This document shows, piece by piece, positions 7,343 to 15,680 of a stretch of 64,000 nt of DNA. This stretch comes from an uncultured bacterium (GTDB lineage Bacteria > Bacillota > Clostridia > Oscillospirales > Acutalibacteraceae). The stretch lies in NCBI GenBank assembly GCA_949283655.1, contig CASDTH010000042.1, positions 1-64,000 on the forward strand, written 5' to 3'. Within the stretch, counting starts at the first letter, position 1. Every line of letters begins with the position of its first letter. A program made the translations under genes and the position numbers. The notes under the pieces are model-generated. The model was not told the DNA's origin. It saw nothing but the letters and a program-made list of their open reading frames with translations, and made no database searches.

Positions 7343-9085
7343 ATGGAAATGGTCAATATCAAAATCAACGGCATGCCCTTGAGTGTGCCAAACGGCATTT
7401 CTATCCTCGAAGCGGCCCGCTACGCCGGGATCGAAATCCCGACCCTGTGCTACCTCAAGGATATCAATGAAATCGGCGCTTGCCGCATCTGCATGGTGGA
7501 GGTCAAGGGCGCTCGGAGCCTCGTCACGGCCTGCGTCTACCCGGTCAATGAGGGGATGGAGGTCTTTACCAATACGGAGAAGGTGCGCAAATCCCGCAAA
7601 ATCACACTGGAGCTGATTCTCTCCACGCACGACCGCAAGTGCCTCTCCTGCGTGCGCAGCGGCACCTGCGAGCTGCAGCAGCTCTGTAAGGAATTCGGCG
7701 TGGATAACGAAACCCGCTATGAGGGCGCGAATCCGCATTACGAGTTTGATGATTCCGCCGCGCATATGATCCGCGATAACAACAAGTGCATCCTGTGCCG
7801 CCGCTGCGTCGCAGCCTGCGATATGCAGAAGATTTCCGTCATCGGCGCAAATGCCCGTGGCTTTGATACACACATCAGCTCCGCCTTTGACAAGGATCTG
7901 GCGGATGTTTCCTGCATCTCCTGCGGGCAGTGCATCGTCAACTGCCCGACCGGCGCGATCTATGAAAAGGACGATACCGATAAGGTGCTCGCCGCTATCA
8001 ACGATCCGGAGAAATACGTCATTGTGCAAACGGCCCCCTCCATCCGTGCAACGCTCGGTGAGTGCTTTGGCATGCACATCGGCACAAACGTACAGGGCAA
8101 GATGGTGGCTGCGCTCAGGCGTCTCGGCTTTGACAAGGTGTTTGACACCGACTTTGCTGCCGACCTGACCATCATGGAGGAAGCGCATGAGTTTATCGAG
8201 CGCGTGCAAAAGGGCGGCGTGCTGCCGATGATTACCTCCTGCTCCCCCGGCTGGGTGAAATACTGCGAGCACTACTATCCCGATCAGATTCCGCACCTCT
8301 CCACCTGCAAATCTCCGCAGCAGATGTTCGGCGCAACCATCAAGACCTGGTACGCTAAAAAGTTTGGGATCGACCCGGCGAAGATCGTTGTTGTCGGCAT
8401 CATGCCCTGCACAGCGAAAAAATTTGAGACCAAGCGAGATCACGAGGCGGCCTCCGGTTACCCGGATGTGGATATCGCGCTCACCACGCGCGAGCTTGCG
8501 CGCATGATTGAGAGCGCCGGCATCTACTTCAGGCACCTGCCGGATGAGGAGTTTGACAATCCTCTTGGCGAGGGTACCGGCGCTGCTGTGATCTTCGGCA
8601 CATCAGGCGGCGTGATGGAAGCCGCACTGCGCACCGCTGTGGAAACACTCACCGGCAAGCCGCTTGATAACGTCGATTTCACCGCCGTACGCGGCATGGA
8701 TGGCGTCAAGGAGGCGGAATACGAGGTTGCCGGCATGAAGCTGAAGGTAGCTGTGGCCAGCGGCACTGCCAACGCCCACACGCTCATGGAGCAGGTGAAA
8801 AACGGCACCTCCCCTTACCAGTTCATTGAGATCATGGGCTGCCCTGGCGGCTGCATCAATGGCGGCGGCCAGCCGATTCAGCACGCCGTGGTGCGCAACT
8901 TTGTGGATCTGAAAAATCGCCGTGCCGCCGCGCTGTACGATGCGGACCGCAAGCTCCCCGTGCGCAAATCGCATGAGAGCGAAGCGATTAAAACCGTTTA
9001 TACGGAGTTCTTTGGCGAGCCCGGCAGCCATATTGCGCATGAGGTGCTGCACACCTCTTATCAGGCAAGGCCCAAATATAAATAA
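7343..9085 (+). CDS. hndD: [FeFe] hydrogenase catalytic subunit (HndD/HydA)
   Basis: A 580-residue group A [FeFe] hydrogenase that reduces protons to H2 or the reverse. The N-terminal [2Fe-2S] domain has Cys at about 36, 47, 50 and 64. A His/Cys-ligated [4Fe-4S] segment and two ferredoxin [4Fe-4S] motifs (CILCRRCVAAC, CISCGQCIVNC) follow. The H-cluster domain carries all three signatures: TSCSPGW (near 297), MPCTAKK (near 354) and GCPGGCINGGGQP (near 499), then a C-terminal small-subunit-like tail. The ATG at 7343 follows AAAGGAG; the frame from 7289 overlaps hndC and is not preferred. Maturases HydE, HydF and HydG are not in this window. Confidence 0.95.
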   Translation: MEMVNIKINGMPLSVPNGISILEAARYAGIEIPTLCYLKDINEIGACRICMVEVKGARSLVTACVYPVNEGMEVFTNTEKVRKSRKITLELILSTHDRKCLSCVRSGTCELQQLCKEFGVDNETRYEGANPHYEFDDSAAHMIRDNNKCILCRRCVAACDMQKISVIGANARGFDTHISSAFDKDLADVSCISCGQCIVNCPTGAIYEKDDTDKVLAAINDPEKYVIVQTAPSIRATLGECFGMHIGTNVQGKMVAALRRLGFDKVFDTDFAADLTIMEEAHEFIERVQKGGVLPMITSCSPGWVKYCEHYYPDQIPHLSTCKSPQQMFGATIKTWYAKKFGIDPAKIVVVGIMPCTAKKFETKRDHEAASGYPDVDIALTTRELARMIESAGIYFRHLPDEEFDNPLGEGTGAAVIFGTSGGVMEAALRTAVETLTGKPLDNVDFTAVRGMDGVKEAEYEVAGMKLKVAVASGTANAHTLMEQVKNGTSPYQFIEIMGCPGGCINGGGQPIQHAVVRNFVDLKNRRAAALYDADRKLPVRKSHESEAIKTVYTEFFGEPGSHIAHEVLHTSYQARPKYK

Positions 9086-9107
9086 AATTGCTCTGTGTTG
9101 GAGCATG

Positions 9108-9149
9108 GCAACCGTTTCTGTTATATAGCAGAAACGGTTGCTTCTTTTT
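9108..9149 (+). terminator. Terminator of the hydrogenase operon
   Basis: GCAACCGTTTCTG (9108-9120) and CAGAAACGGTTGC (9129-9141) form a perfect 13-bp stem with an 8-base loop, followed by TTCTTTTT. Confidence 0.95.
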
Positions 9150-9242
9150 GTTTGCTCGAAAAATTTCTTTAATAAAACGGCTCACATAATCAAATTTTTT
9201 GTATGCGCGTGGAGGAATCGTTGTGTAAAGCGTTTTGAAATA

Positions 9243-9251
9243 TGGTATACT
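9243..9251 (+). promoter_or_regulatory. Extended -10 promoter of the two-component operon
   Basis: TGGTATACT is an extended -10 element (TG-n-TATACT). The only -35-like hexamer, TTGTGT at 9221-9226, is 19 bases away, which is common for extended -10 promoters. Confidence 0.55.
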
Positions 9252-9286
9252 GGAGCCGTCTAGAACAATCAGGGAGGAACGTTGGC

Positions 9287-9970
9287 ATGCAGATTCTATT
9301 GGTGGAGGATGACCGGGCCATTGCCATGGGGCTTGTCTACGCGCTGGAGCAGGCGGGTTACGCCGTGCGCCATGAGCCGGATGCCGCAGGTGGTCAAAAG
9401 GCAGCCGAAACGGAGCACTTTGACCTTGCCATTCTCGACCTGATGCTGCCGGATGGCAGTGGATACGATGTGTGCCGTACGCTCCGCTCTGTGAGCGAAA
9501 CCCCTGTGATCTTCCTCACTGCGTGCGACGATGAGGGCAATGCGGTAATGGGGTTGGAGATGGGCGCAGAGGATTATGTGACCAAGCCATTTCGCCTTCG
9601 AGAGTTGCTGGCGCGCATCAAAAATGTGCTGCGCCGCCGTGAGCGATCCGATACGGAAGTGATTCGCCTGGGCAAGGTTGCGATTTATCCTGCACAGGCA
9701 CGCGTGCTAAAGGGCGGGCAGGAAATTCTTGTAACAGCGCTGGAATACCGCCTGCTGCTCACCCTTGCGGTCAACGCGGGTCAGGCGTTCACGCGCGGGC
9801 AGCTGCTGGAAAGCATCTGGGATGCAGCAGGTGATTTTGTGAACGACAACACCCTGACTGTCTATATCAAACGGCTGCGGGACAAGCTGGAGGATGACCC
9901 CCAAAATCCACGCCTGATCCAAACCGTGCGCGGTATCGGTTACCGCGCTTGTGGAACAAACGGTGCTTAA
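9287..9970 (+). CDS. OmpR/PhoB-family response regulator
   Basis: A 227-residue DNA-binding response regulator. The receiver domain (1-120) has the acidic pair EDDR (residues 7-10), the phosphorylation site in LDLMLPDGSGYD (near 51) and the conserved Thr and Lys of the KPF motif (near 101). The C-terminal winged helix (about 130-227) contains NTLTVYIKRLRDKLEDDP and ends with TVRGIGYR, typical of the OmpR family. ATG at 9287 follows AGGGAGGA; the earlier ATG at 9242 sits on the -10 region and is rejected. It is the first gene of an operon with its cognate kinase and a lipoprotein. Confidence 0.93.
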   Translation: MQILLVEDDRAIAMGLVYALEQAGYAVRHEPDAAGGQKAAETEHFDLAILDLMLPDGSGYDVCRTLRSVSETPVIFLTACDDEGNAVMGLEMGAEDYVTKPFRLRELLARIKNVLRRRERSDTEVIRLGKVAIYPAQARVLKGGQEILVTALEYRLLLTLAVNAGQAFTRGQLLESIWDAAGDFVNDNTLTVYIKRLRDKLEDDPQNPRLIQTVRGIGYRACGTNGA

Positions 9971-9993
9971 CAAAGGCAAGAGGAGGGAACGCC

Positions 9994-10989
9994 ATGATTC
10001 GCAATCGCGCGCTGCGCCGTCTGATCGCAGCAATGCTGGCTGTGACGGCAGCAGTCAGCGCTGCTGGATTTTGGCTCGACTGGCGCGCCGGCTGCCTTGC
10101 GCTGCTGCTGGGGATCATTTTGCTTATGTGCGCTTTGCTTTTTGCCTGGCTGCAATACCGGCGCATCCGTCGCCTGAGCCGGTGCCTAGAACGCATCTGT
10201 GCGGGCGACTACACGCTGGATGTGCGGGATAACGACGAAGGGGAGCTAAGCATCCTGCAAAATGATATCCACAAGGTAACACGCATTCTAAACGAGCAAA
10301 ATCAGCAGCTTTCCCAGGAGCAGACACGATTGGCGGATTCCATCTCCGATATTTCACATCAGCTGAAAACACCGCTGACCTCCATGATGATGATGGCAGA
10401 TCTGCTGCAATCCCCTAACCTGCCGCCGGAAAAACGAACAGAATTTTCTCACAGCTTGCATGTGCAGCTGGACCGGCTGGAATGGCTGGTTGCTTCCCTG
10501 CTGAAGCTGGCCCGATTAGATGCCGGCGCGGTGATCTTCCACCCGGAGGAACAGGAAGCGCGCACCGTTCTGGAAAAGGCCTGCGCGCCCCTTACTATCC
10601 CAGCAGAGCTGCGAGGGCTGACGCTGGCGCTTGACGTCCCGGAGGGGCTGCGGGTCAAGTGCGACTTGAATTGGACGGTGGAGGCACTGCTCAACGTGGT
10701 GAAAAATTGCGTGGAACATACGCCGCCCGGTGGCACCGTGACGGTATCTGTTCAAAAAAACCCGCTTTTTGCGCTTTTCACCGTAACCGACACGGGCGAA
10801 GGGATTGCCCGGGAGGATCTGCCGCACCTGTTTGAGCGGTTTTACCGGGGAAAAAACGCATCGTCAGACAGCATTGGCATCGGCCTTGCCATGGCAAGCG
10901 CTATCCTGCGTGCGCAGGGAGGCGATATCAGCGTAAAAAGCATACCCGGGCAGGGCAGCACGTTTTCGCTCAAGCTATTATCAAAATAA
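9994..10989 (+). CDS. Sensor histidine kinase partner of the OmpR-type regulator
   Basis: A 331-residue membrane sensor kinase. Two adjacent membrane helices (about residues 10-55) with almost no extracytoplasmic loop make it an intramembrane-sensing type, often linked to cell-envelope stress. An HAMP-like linker follows, then HisKA with the phospho-acceptor in SDISHQLKTPLTS (near 123-135). HATPase boxes are VVKNCVEHT, DTGEGIA, FERFYRG and GIGLAMA. The ATG at 9994 follows AGGAGGGAA, 23 bases after the regulator stop. The usual partner for such kinases is an ABC exporter, but here only a lipoprotein follows. Confidence 0.92.
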   Translation: MIRNRALRRLIAAMLAVTAAVSAAGFWLDWRAGCLALLLGIILLMCALLFAWLQYRRIRRLSRCLERICAGDYTLDVRDNDEGELSILQNDIHKVTRILNEQNQQLSQEQTRLADSISDISHQLKTPLTSMMMMADLLQSPNLPPEKRTEFSHSLHVQLDRLEWLVASLLKLARLDAGAVIFHPEEQEARTVLEKACAPLTIPAELRGLTLALDVPEGLRVKCDLNWTVEALLNVVKNCVEHTPPGGTVTVSVQKNPLFALFTVTDTGEGIAREDLPHLFERFYRGKNASSDSIGIGLAMASAILRAQGGDISVKSIPGQGSTFSLKLLSK

Positions 10990-11018
10990 AAAGCATTGTA
11001 TGCAATGGGAGGATTTAT

Positions 11019-11594
11019 ATGAAGCCGCTTAGATGGTGGTCGCTGCTTGCCGTGCTCTTCTTGCTGCTCGGCGGCTGCAGCACGCCGCCTGCCGCAAACA
11101 CAGCAGAGGGCCAGCGCACGATGATACCGTATGCACTCTCCGGCAAAAAGGATGGCTGGGAAATCCGCTGCGTCGTCCGGGAAGCAACTGCGGAGGAAAG
11201 AGAGCGCTTTGCGGCCGATATACAGCAGCTCCAGAAAATCGCCGAAGAAAACTTTTCTGCCCAGAAGATCGATCAGAAGGCCTATGAGGATATCAAGCGC
11301 CAGTACGAGCAGCAGCTGCAAGCGCTAAAGGAGGGTGGTGCCTATGTTTCCAGCATTTATGGTGCATGCCGCAACAGCGCGCTGGAGGGGGAGCTCTTTG
11401 ACTACCAGCTCTCCGGCGATTATAGCCAAAAGCTCATTGCCGGCACACAGGCTGCCTCCTCTGAGGCTGGGCAATGGTATACGAGCTGGCAGACAGAGGG
11501 TGAGCTCTTCATTCCTCCGCTGCAAAAGGCGGACATGCAGATTCATATCAAGGATGCCATCATTTCAGTGCCCTTAAAGCTGTCAGGAAGCTAA
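11019..11594 (+). CDS. Lipoprotein linked to the two-component system
   Basis: A 191-residue lipoprotein of unknown function. The signal peptide ends in a lipobox LLGGC with Cys near residue 20. The mature part is hydrophilic, with a charged helical stretch (about 55-100, rich in Glu, Gln, Lys) and a C-terminal beta-rich part. GGGAGG precedes the ATG, 29 bases after the kinase stop, so it shares the transcript. The context suggests an extracytoplasmic sensor accessory or a target of the system. I do not recognise the family. Confidence 0.75.
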   Translation: MKPLRWWSLLAVLFLLLGGCSTPPAANTAEGQRTMIPYALSGKKDGWEIRCVVREATAEERERFAADIQQLQKIAEENFSAQKIDQKAYEDIKRQYEQQLQALKEGGAYVSSIYGACRNSALEGELFDYQLSGDYSQKLIAGTQAASSEAGQWYTSWQTEGELFIPPLQKADMQIHIKDAIISVPLKLSGS

Positions 11595-11662
11595 AGCCCG
11601 CCCTCAGGCGCTACCATTATATATAAACAATAACCAGGCCGCGTTAGAAAGGATCGTTTTTT

Positions 11663-12433
11663 ATGACAAAATGGGATGCAGAGCAATATTTAAAATTCCA
11701 GGCGGAGCGTACACAGCCTGCCCGCGATCTAGCGGCAAAAATCCCGCTGCAAACGGTACAAAAAGCACTGGATATCGGTTGCGGACCCGGGAACAGCACG
11801 CGCATTGTAAAGGAACGCTTCCCTATGTCGGAGGTGTTGGGCATCGACCAATCGCCTGAGATGATCCAGGCGGCCCGGGAGGCGAACCCTGATCTCACCT
11901 TTCAGGTGTTCGATATCACGCAGGAGCTCACGCCGCTCGGCGGAGGATATGACCTGCTTTTCTCCAACGCCTGCCTGCAATGGGTGCCGGAGCACAAAGC
12001 GCTGCTTCCACGGCTGATTGGGCAATTAAAGCCTGGCGGCGTGCTGGCAGTGCAACTCCCAAATAATTTTCAGGAGCCTGTGCATCGAGTTCTGGAGCGC
12101 CTCTCCACCAGTGAGAAGTGGCGGATGCATTTCCCTTCACCGCGTATTTTTCATCAGCTCACACCTGAGCAGTATTTCGATCTGCTGTGTGGCAGCGTCT
12201 CAAATTTTACCATGTGGGAAACGATCTACTATCACCGGCTCCCCTCCCACCAAGCGATTTTGGAGTGGTATCGCGGCACAGGGTTACGGCCCTACCTTGC
12301 CTGTCTGTCGGATGACGAGCGGCAGGCGTTTGAAAGCGAGGTCCTCGGGGAAATTACTCACGCTTACCCCGCACAGTGCAACGGGGAGATTATTTTCCGC
12401 TTCCCACGGCTCTTCTTTCTCGCTCAAAAATAG
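11663..12433 (+). CDS. tam: Trans-aconitate 2-methyltransferase-like SAM methyltransferase
   Basis: A 256-residue class I SAM-dependent methyltransferase. The N-terminus (WDAEQYLKFQAERTQPARDL) is characteristic of the Tam branch, which methylates trans-aconitate, an inhibitor of the citric acid cycle. The SAM-binding glycine loop is ALDIGCGPGNS (near residue 35-45), the acidic motif II is LGIDQSPEM (near 60), and the C-terminus has ILEWYRGTGLRPYL and ends in LFFLAQK. AGAAAGGA lies before the ATG. A degraded copy of the C-terminal half of a related gene lies at 20335-20679. The methyltransferase class is certain; the substrate is inferred from family resemblance. Confidence 0.85.
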   Translation: MTKWDAEQYLKFQAERTQPARDLAAKIPLQTVQKALDIGCGPGNSTRIVKERFPMSEVLGIDQSPEMIQAAREANPDLTFQVFDITQELTPLGGGYDLLFSNACLQWVPEHKALLPRLIGQLKPGGVLAVQLPNNFQEPVHRVLERLSTSEKWRMHFPSPRIFHQLTPEQYFDLLCGSVSNFTMWETIYYHRLPSHQAILEWYRGTGLRPYLACLSDDERQAFESEVLGEITHAYPAQCNGEIIFRFPRLFFLAQK

Positions 12434-12461
12434 GCTCCGCATTCTTTTCATCAAACAAAGA

Positions 12462-12520
12462 AACGCTTTCACCGCCTACATCCTCTTCGCATAGGATAAA
12501 AAGCGGGGAAAGCGTTTTTT
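12462..12520 (+). terminator. Terminator after tam
   Basis: AACGCTTTCACCGC (12462-12475) pairs imperfectly with GCGGGGAAAGCGTT (12503-12516), followed by TTTTTT. The 27-base loop is long. Confidence 0.7.
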
Positions 12521-12576
12521 GAGGGATGAAAAGCGGGAAGAGCCTCCCCGCATATCAACATAGGGGAGTGAGCAGC

Positions 12577-13230
12577 TTGAATAGCCTGCTTTTTCCGGTA
12601 CTGGAGTCACTACTGTTGGTCGTGGCCCTTTCTACGGATACGTTCGTAGCGAGCTTTGCTTATGGGGCGCAACGGATTAAAATTCCGTTCGCCTCCGCAG
12701 CTGTCATCAGCAGCATCTGCACAGGGATGTTAGCTATCTCCTTGCTACTTGGCTCGCTGTTGCGCACGCTACTACCGTATGGATTGACAAAGGGGCTATG
12801 CTTTGCGCTCCTATTCCTGCTCGGGCTTGCAAGGCTGTGCGATAGCGCGATCAAAGCCCTGATCCGCAAGCACAAGCAGTTGCACCGGCAGGTTTCCTTT
12901 TCCATTTTCAGCTTAAAATTCATTTTGGATATCTATGCTGACCCAGAAAAGGCGGATCGTGACGGTTCGCACGTGTTATCCCCCTTGGAGGCCGCCTCAC
13001 TGGCCTTCGCGCTCTCCCTTGACGGATTAGCAGCCGGCTTCGGAGCAGCGCTGGCGCAGGTGCAGCCCCTTCTGGTGCTTTTTCTTTCACTCGCCATTGG
13101 GATGCTTGCCGTGCGCGGCGGAGGCTGGCTTGGCAACCGCGCGGCTCAAAAGCTACCCTTTGACCTCTCCTGGATCAGCGGCGCACTGCTCATTGCACTA
13201 GCCATGCAAAAGGCCTTCGCTAACGGGTAA
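12577..13230 (+). CDS. ytaF: YtaF-family sporulation membrane protein
   Basis: A 217-residue polytopic membrane protein of the YtaF branch of the MntP/LysE-like superfamily, known in spore-formers. About six hydrophobic helices are present. The two acidic intramembrane motifs typical of the family are ALSTDTFVASFAYG near the N-terminus and ALSLDGLAAGFGAAL in the second half. The start is taken as TTG at 12577, preceded by GGGGAGTG; the ATG at 12526 would add a hydrophilic stretch before the first helix and overlaps the terminator arm. The gene converges on the GNAT gene, with 9 bases between stop codons. Confidence 0.83.
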   Translation: MNSLLFPVLESLLLVVALSTDTFVASFAYGAQRIKIPFASAAVISSICTGMLAISLLLGSLLRTLLPYGLTKGLCFALLFLLGLARLCDSAIKALIRKHKQLHRQVSFSIFSLKFILDIYADPEKADRDGSHVLSPLEAASLAFALSLDGLAAGFGAALAQVQPLLVLFLSLAIGMLAVRGGGWLGNRAAQKLPFDLSWISGALLIALAMQKAFANG

Positions 13231-13239
13231 AGGCTTCCC

Positions 13240-13887
13240 TCACGGCAGGACGGCATGGCTGAGAATATAAAATTCCTCCTGGCAGGGAAGATATTTCTTT
13301 TCTAGCTTTTCTTCCCACTCACTGTCAAAGCGCTGGGCCGCCTGCTCATCAATCTCAAATGCAGGGCTCTGATAATACACCCATCGCCGCCCATCCAAAG
13401 CTTCTGGCCGAAGCTGCTTGACCATCATCGCCGCCGGGTAAGAACCGTCCTCCAGGCAGACATTCTGCTTTTTACAGCTCTGAAAGCCACGGCTCACATA
13501 ATTGGACGGCGCACCAAAAATAACAATGGTATCATAGCCAAGCGCGGCCGCCCGCTGGAAGGATTCCTCCATCAGAGCCTTCCCATAACCTTGCCGCTGA
13601 TATTCTGGTAGAATACTAACGGGGCCAAAAGTGAGAATTTCTTTCTCCTTCCCCGCCTCATCGATCAGCCGCGCCTTGGTATACATGATATTCCCGATCA
13701 CCTGGCCGTTTCGTTCGATGACCAAATCCAGCTCCGGCAAAAAATCCGGGTGCCGCCGTACAACATGCGCTACATAGTGCTCCGTGCATCCAGGCACATA
13801 CAGATTATAAAAAGCCTTCCGTGTAATCTCTTCTACCCTTCTATAATCCTCCGGTTTTTCGTTGCGAATTTTGATTGTTTCGCTCAT
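13240..13887 (-). CDS. GNAT-family N-acetyltransferase (YhbS-like)
   Basis: A 215-residue acetyl-CoA-dependent acyltransferase. The GNAT fold is visible from IRNEKPEDYRRVEEIT at the start through FGPVSILPEYQRQGYGKAL (about residues 88-106), whose QRQGYGK contains the acetyl-CoA pyrophosphate-binding loop. The family proteins with a C-terminal extension resemble YhbS. The acceptor substrate cannot be predicted. It is a single minus-strand gene starting from ATG at 13887 with AAGGAGA before it. Confidence 0.85.
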   Translation of the reverse strand: MSETIKIRNEKPEDYRRVEEITRKAFYNLYVPGCTEHYVAHVVRRHPDFLPELDLVIERNGQVIGNIMYTKARLIDEAGKEKEILTFGPVSILPEYQRQGYGKALMEESFQRAAALGYDTIVIFGAPSNYVSRGFQSCKKQNVCLEDGSYPAAMMVKQLRPEALDGRRWVYYQSPAFEIDEQAAQRFDSEWEEKLEKKYLPCQEEFYILSHAVLP

Positions 13888-13968
13888 AACCCAAAACTCT
13901 CCTTCCCATCTCCATCATTCGCAGAGCTCCTTCCGCTTTTTCGGAAGGGCATTTACCATGAGAACAGG

Positions 13969-14015
13969 GTGCTGCCGTTCCTCTGAAAAAGGAGGCTACT
14001 CTCATTCGGCAGCAC
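13969..14015. repeat. Inverted repeat between GNAT and the sirtuin operon
   Basis: GTGCTGCCG (13969-13977) and CGGCAGCAC (14007-14015) are perfect 9-base inverted arms, with a small inner complementary pair (TTCCTC and GAGG-type). It could be a transcript-end structure for the operon ending at 14087, but it lacks a T tract on the minus strand. Confidence 0.5.
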
Positions 14016-14086
14016 GCTCATTATAACCAGAATGTAAATAAAAATCAACGCTGGGTGTACCGGGGGGCGCAGCTCTGCGGATGCTG

Positions 14087-14956
14087 CTACAATAAAGAGG
14101 AAATAACGGTGGAGATATCTGCGCCAAGGCAGATCGATTGGCCCGCAATCCCGCTCGGGCAAAGAGCCTCCCTGGAATTCACACAGGCATAGATGGCTTT
14201 CCTATTTTGCGCCGCTATTTGCCAAAAAGGATACTTTATAATGCCTGGGGTGTTGTAGCCAACGCCAAGCTCCAAAAGCAGAATGTTTCGCCCATGTCTT
14301 GTGCGGAGGAAGGTTTCATACCGTTTTGCCGCACTGTGCCAGCCTTCGTCCTCGACAAATTTATCATCGGAACGTAGATTCATCGTAAGCGGTTTTCCGC
14401 AATGCGGACAAACAGGTAAAAGTTCAGTAGGAATCCGCATATTCTTTTGCTCCTTCAGCATTTGCCGCACCGCAGCTTCATTGTCAAATGTTTCGTTACA
14501 GCATGGCTCGGAGCATTGAAACAAACCGTAGTCCCCTTGCGTGTAGAATAGGCGTTTTTTGTCAATGCCTGCCTTTTGAAAGCAGTGGTCTACATTCGTT
14601 GTAATTACAAAGTAATCCCTGTCTTTTACAAGGCGCAGCAAATCCGAATAGGTGGATTTGGGTGGGTCAACATAGCGGTTGAAGTAAATATATCTGCTCC
14701 AATATGCCCAATGCTCCTCCGCTGTCTTGTAGGGATAAAACCCGCCGGAATACATATCGTGAAAGCCGTATTTCTGCTCGAAATCCGCAAAGTGGCTGCT
14801 AAAGCGTTCTCCCGTATAAATGAAGCCCGCCGAGGTGGAAAGTCCCGCACCTGCGCCGATCACGATTGAGTCGGCATTTTCTATCTCATTTTTCAGCCGG
14901 TCAATTTGATCCGAGTAGCTCTCGGTAAATATTGTAATCGGTTTCCCTAAAAACAT
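14087..14956 (-). CDS. SirTM-class sirtuin (NAD-dependent protein ADP-ribosyltransferase)
   Basis: A 289-residue Sir2-fold enzyme of the macrodomain-linked class M (SirTM). These enzymes ADP-ribosylate a target protein using NAD instead of deacetylating it. Motifs visible: GAGAGLS at residues 34-40 (NAD loop), TTNVD at 119-123, and TQGDYG at 139-144, where Gln140 replaces the catalytic His of deacetylase sirtuins. Four Cys (148, 152/153, 183, 186) form the structural zinc site. The ATG at 14956 follows GAGGTG at 7 bases and overlaps the macrodomain gene by 56 bases, showing tight coupling. It is the last gene of a six-gene operon. In the studied Staphylococcus and Streptococcus loci the target is lipoylated GcvH-L, which is not encoded in this window. 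Confidence 0.88.
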   Translation of the reverse strand: MFLGKPITIFTESYSDQIDRLKNEIENADSIVIGAGAGLSTSAGFIYTGERFSSHFADFEQKYGFHDMYSGGFYPYKTAEEHWAYWSRYIYFNRYVDPPKSTYSDLLRLVKDRDYFVITTNVDHCFQKAGIDKKRLFYTQGDYGLFQCSEPCCNETFDNEAAVRQMLKEQKNMRIPTELLPVCPHCGKPLTMNLRSDDKFVEDEGWHSAAKRYETFLRTRHGRNILLLELGVGYNTPGIIKYPFWQIAAQNRKAIYACVNSREALCPSGIAGQSICLGADISTVISSLL

Positions 14957-15680
14957 TGAAAATCACCTCAATTTCACTGCGCGTCTGTGCTTTGTAGTCT
15001 TTGACCGTTTGAATCGCAATTTGCGCCGCTTTATCATTTGGAAAATGAAATTCTCCGGTTGAGATACAGCAGAACGCAATATTTTTCAGGTTGTTTTGAT
15101 CCGCCAGTTTCAAACAGGAACGGTAACAGGAGGCAAGCAGTTCCTTATCTTTTTTAGTAAGCCGCCCCCTAACAATCGGACCAACGGTATGAATGACATA
15201 ACGGCAAGGAAGATTAAAAGCAGGGGTGATTTTTGCTTGCCCCGTTTGCTCCTCGTGACCCTGCCGTTTCATCAGTTCGGCGCAAGCCAAGCGAAGCTGA
15301 ACACCTGCAAAGGTGTGAATCGCGTTGTCAATACATCCGTGATTCGGGCAGAAACAGCCGAGCATTTGGCTGTTAGCCGCATTTACAATCGCGTCGCAGC
15401 GCAGTGTGGTAATATCACCCTGCCAGAGGTAAATCTCTTTCTGCACTGGATGCAGGCTGGCCAGCTCGGTAATCCCTTTGCGTTTTGTTTCTTCCTGCAA
15501 ATAATCGTCCTGCACCGCCAAAAAATCTTCGCTTGCGGGTGTCGGCATACGGATATTCAAAAGCGCTCTCAGAATACGCTTTTGTTCAGCGTTGCTACGG
15601 GGAATGACAATCTCTTTGTACTGCTCGTTTTCCCATAGCAATGACTGTATCAAATACTTTCGTCTTTCACTTTGCGTCAT
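14901..15680 (-). CDS. Zinc-type macrodomain protein-ADP-ribose hydrolase
   Basis: A 259-residue hydrolase that removes ADP-ribose from modified proteins and so reverses the neighbouring SirTM. The helical N-terminal region (1-80) is typical of SirTM-linked macrodomains. The macro fold then begins at LWQGDITTL, with the ribose-binding VNAANSQ (99-105) and the signature GCFCPNHGCID (108-118), whose Cys109, His114 and Cys116 match the zinc-binding pattern of this class. Later, CISTGEFHFPN forms the second ligand loop. The ATG at 15680 is chosen because family members begin at this point; the frame is open to a GTG at 15716 with no ribosome binding site. The start lies 14 bases inside the upstream ATPase gene. 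Confidence 0.88.
   Translation of the reverse strand: MTQSERRKYLIQSLLWENEQYKEIVIPRSNAEQKRILRALLNIRMPTPASEDFLAVQDDYLQEETKRKGITELASLHPVQKEIYLWQGDITTLRCDAIVNAANSQMLGCFCPNHGCIDNAIHTFAGVQLRLACAELMKRQGHEEQTGQAKITPAFNLPCRYVIHTVGPIVRGRLTKKDKELLASCYRSCLKLADQNNLKNIAFCCISTGEFHFPNDKAAQIAIQTVKDYKAQTRSEIEVIFNVFRETDYNIYRELLGSN

Noticed and set aside
7340..8536. A 398-codon minus-strand open frame opposite the hydrogenase gene
   Set aside because: It mirrors a gene with clear H-cluster motifs, has no ribosome binding site and reads as low-complexity His/Ala/Asp-rich sequence.
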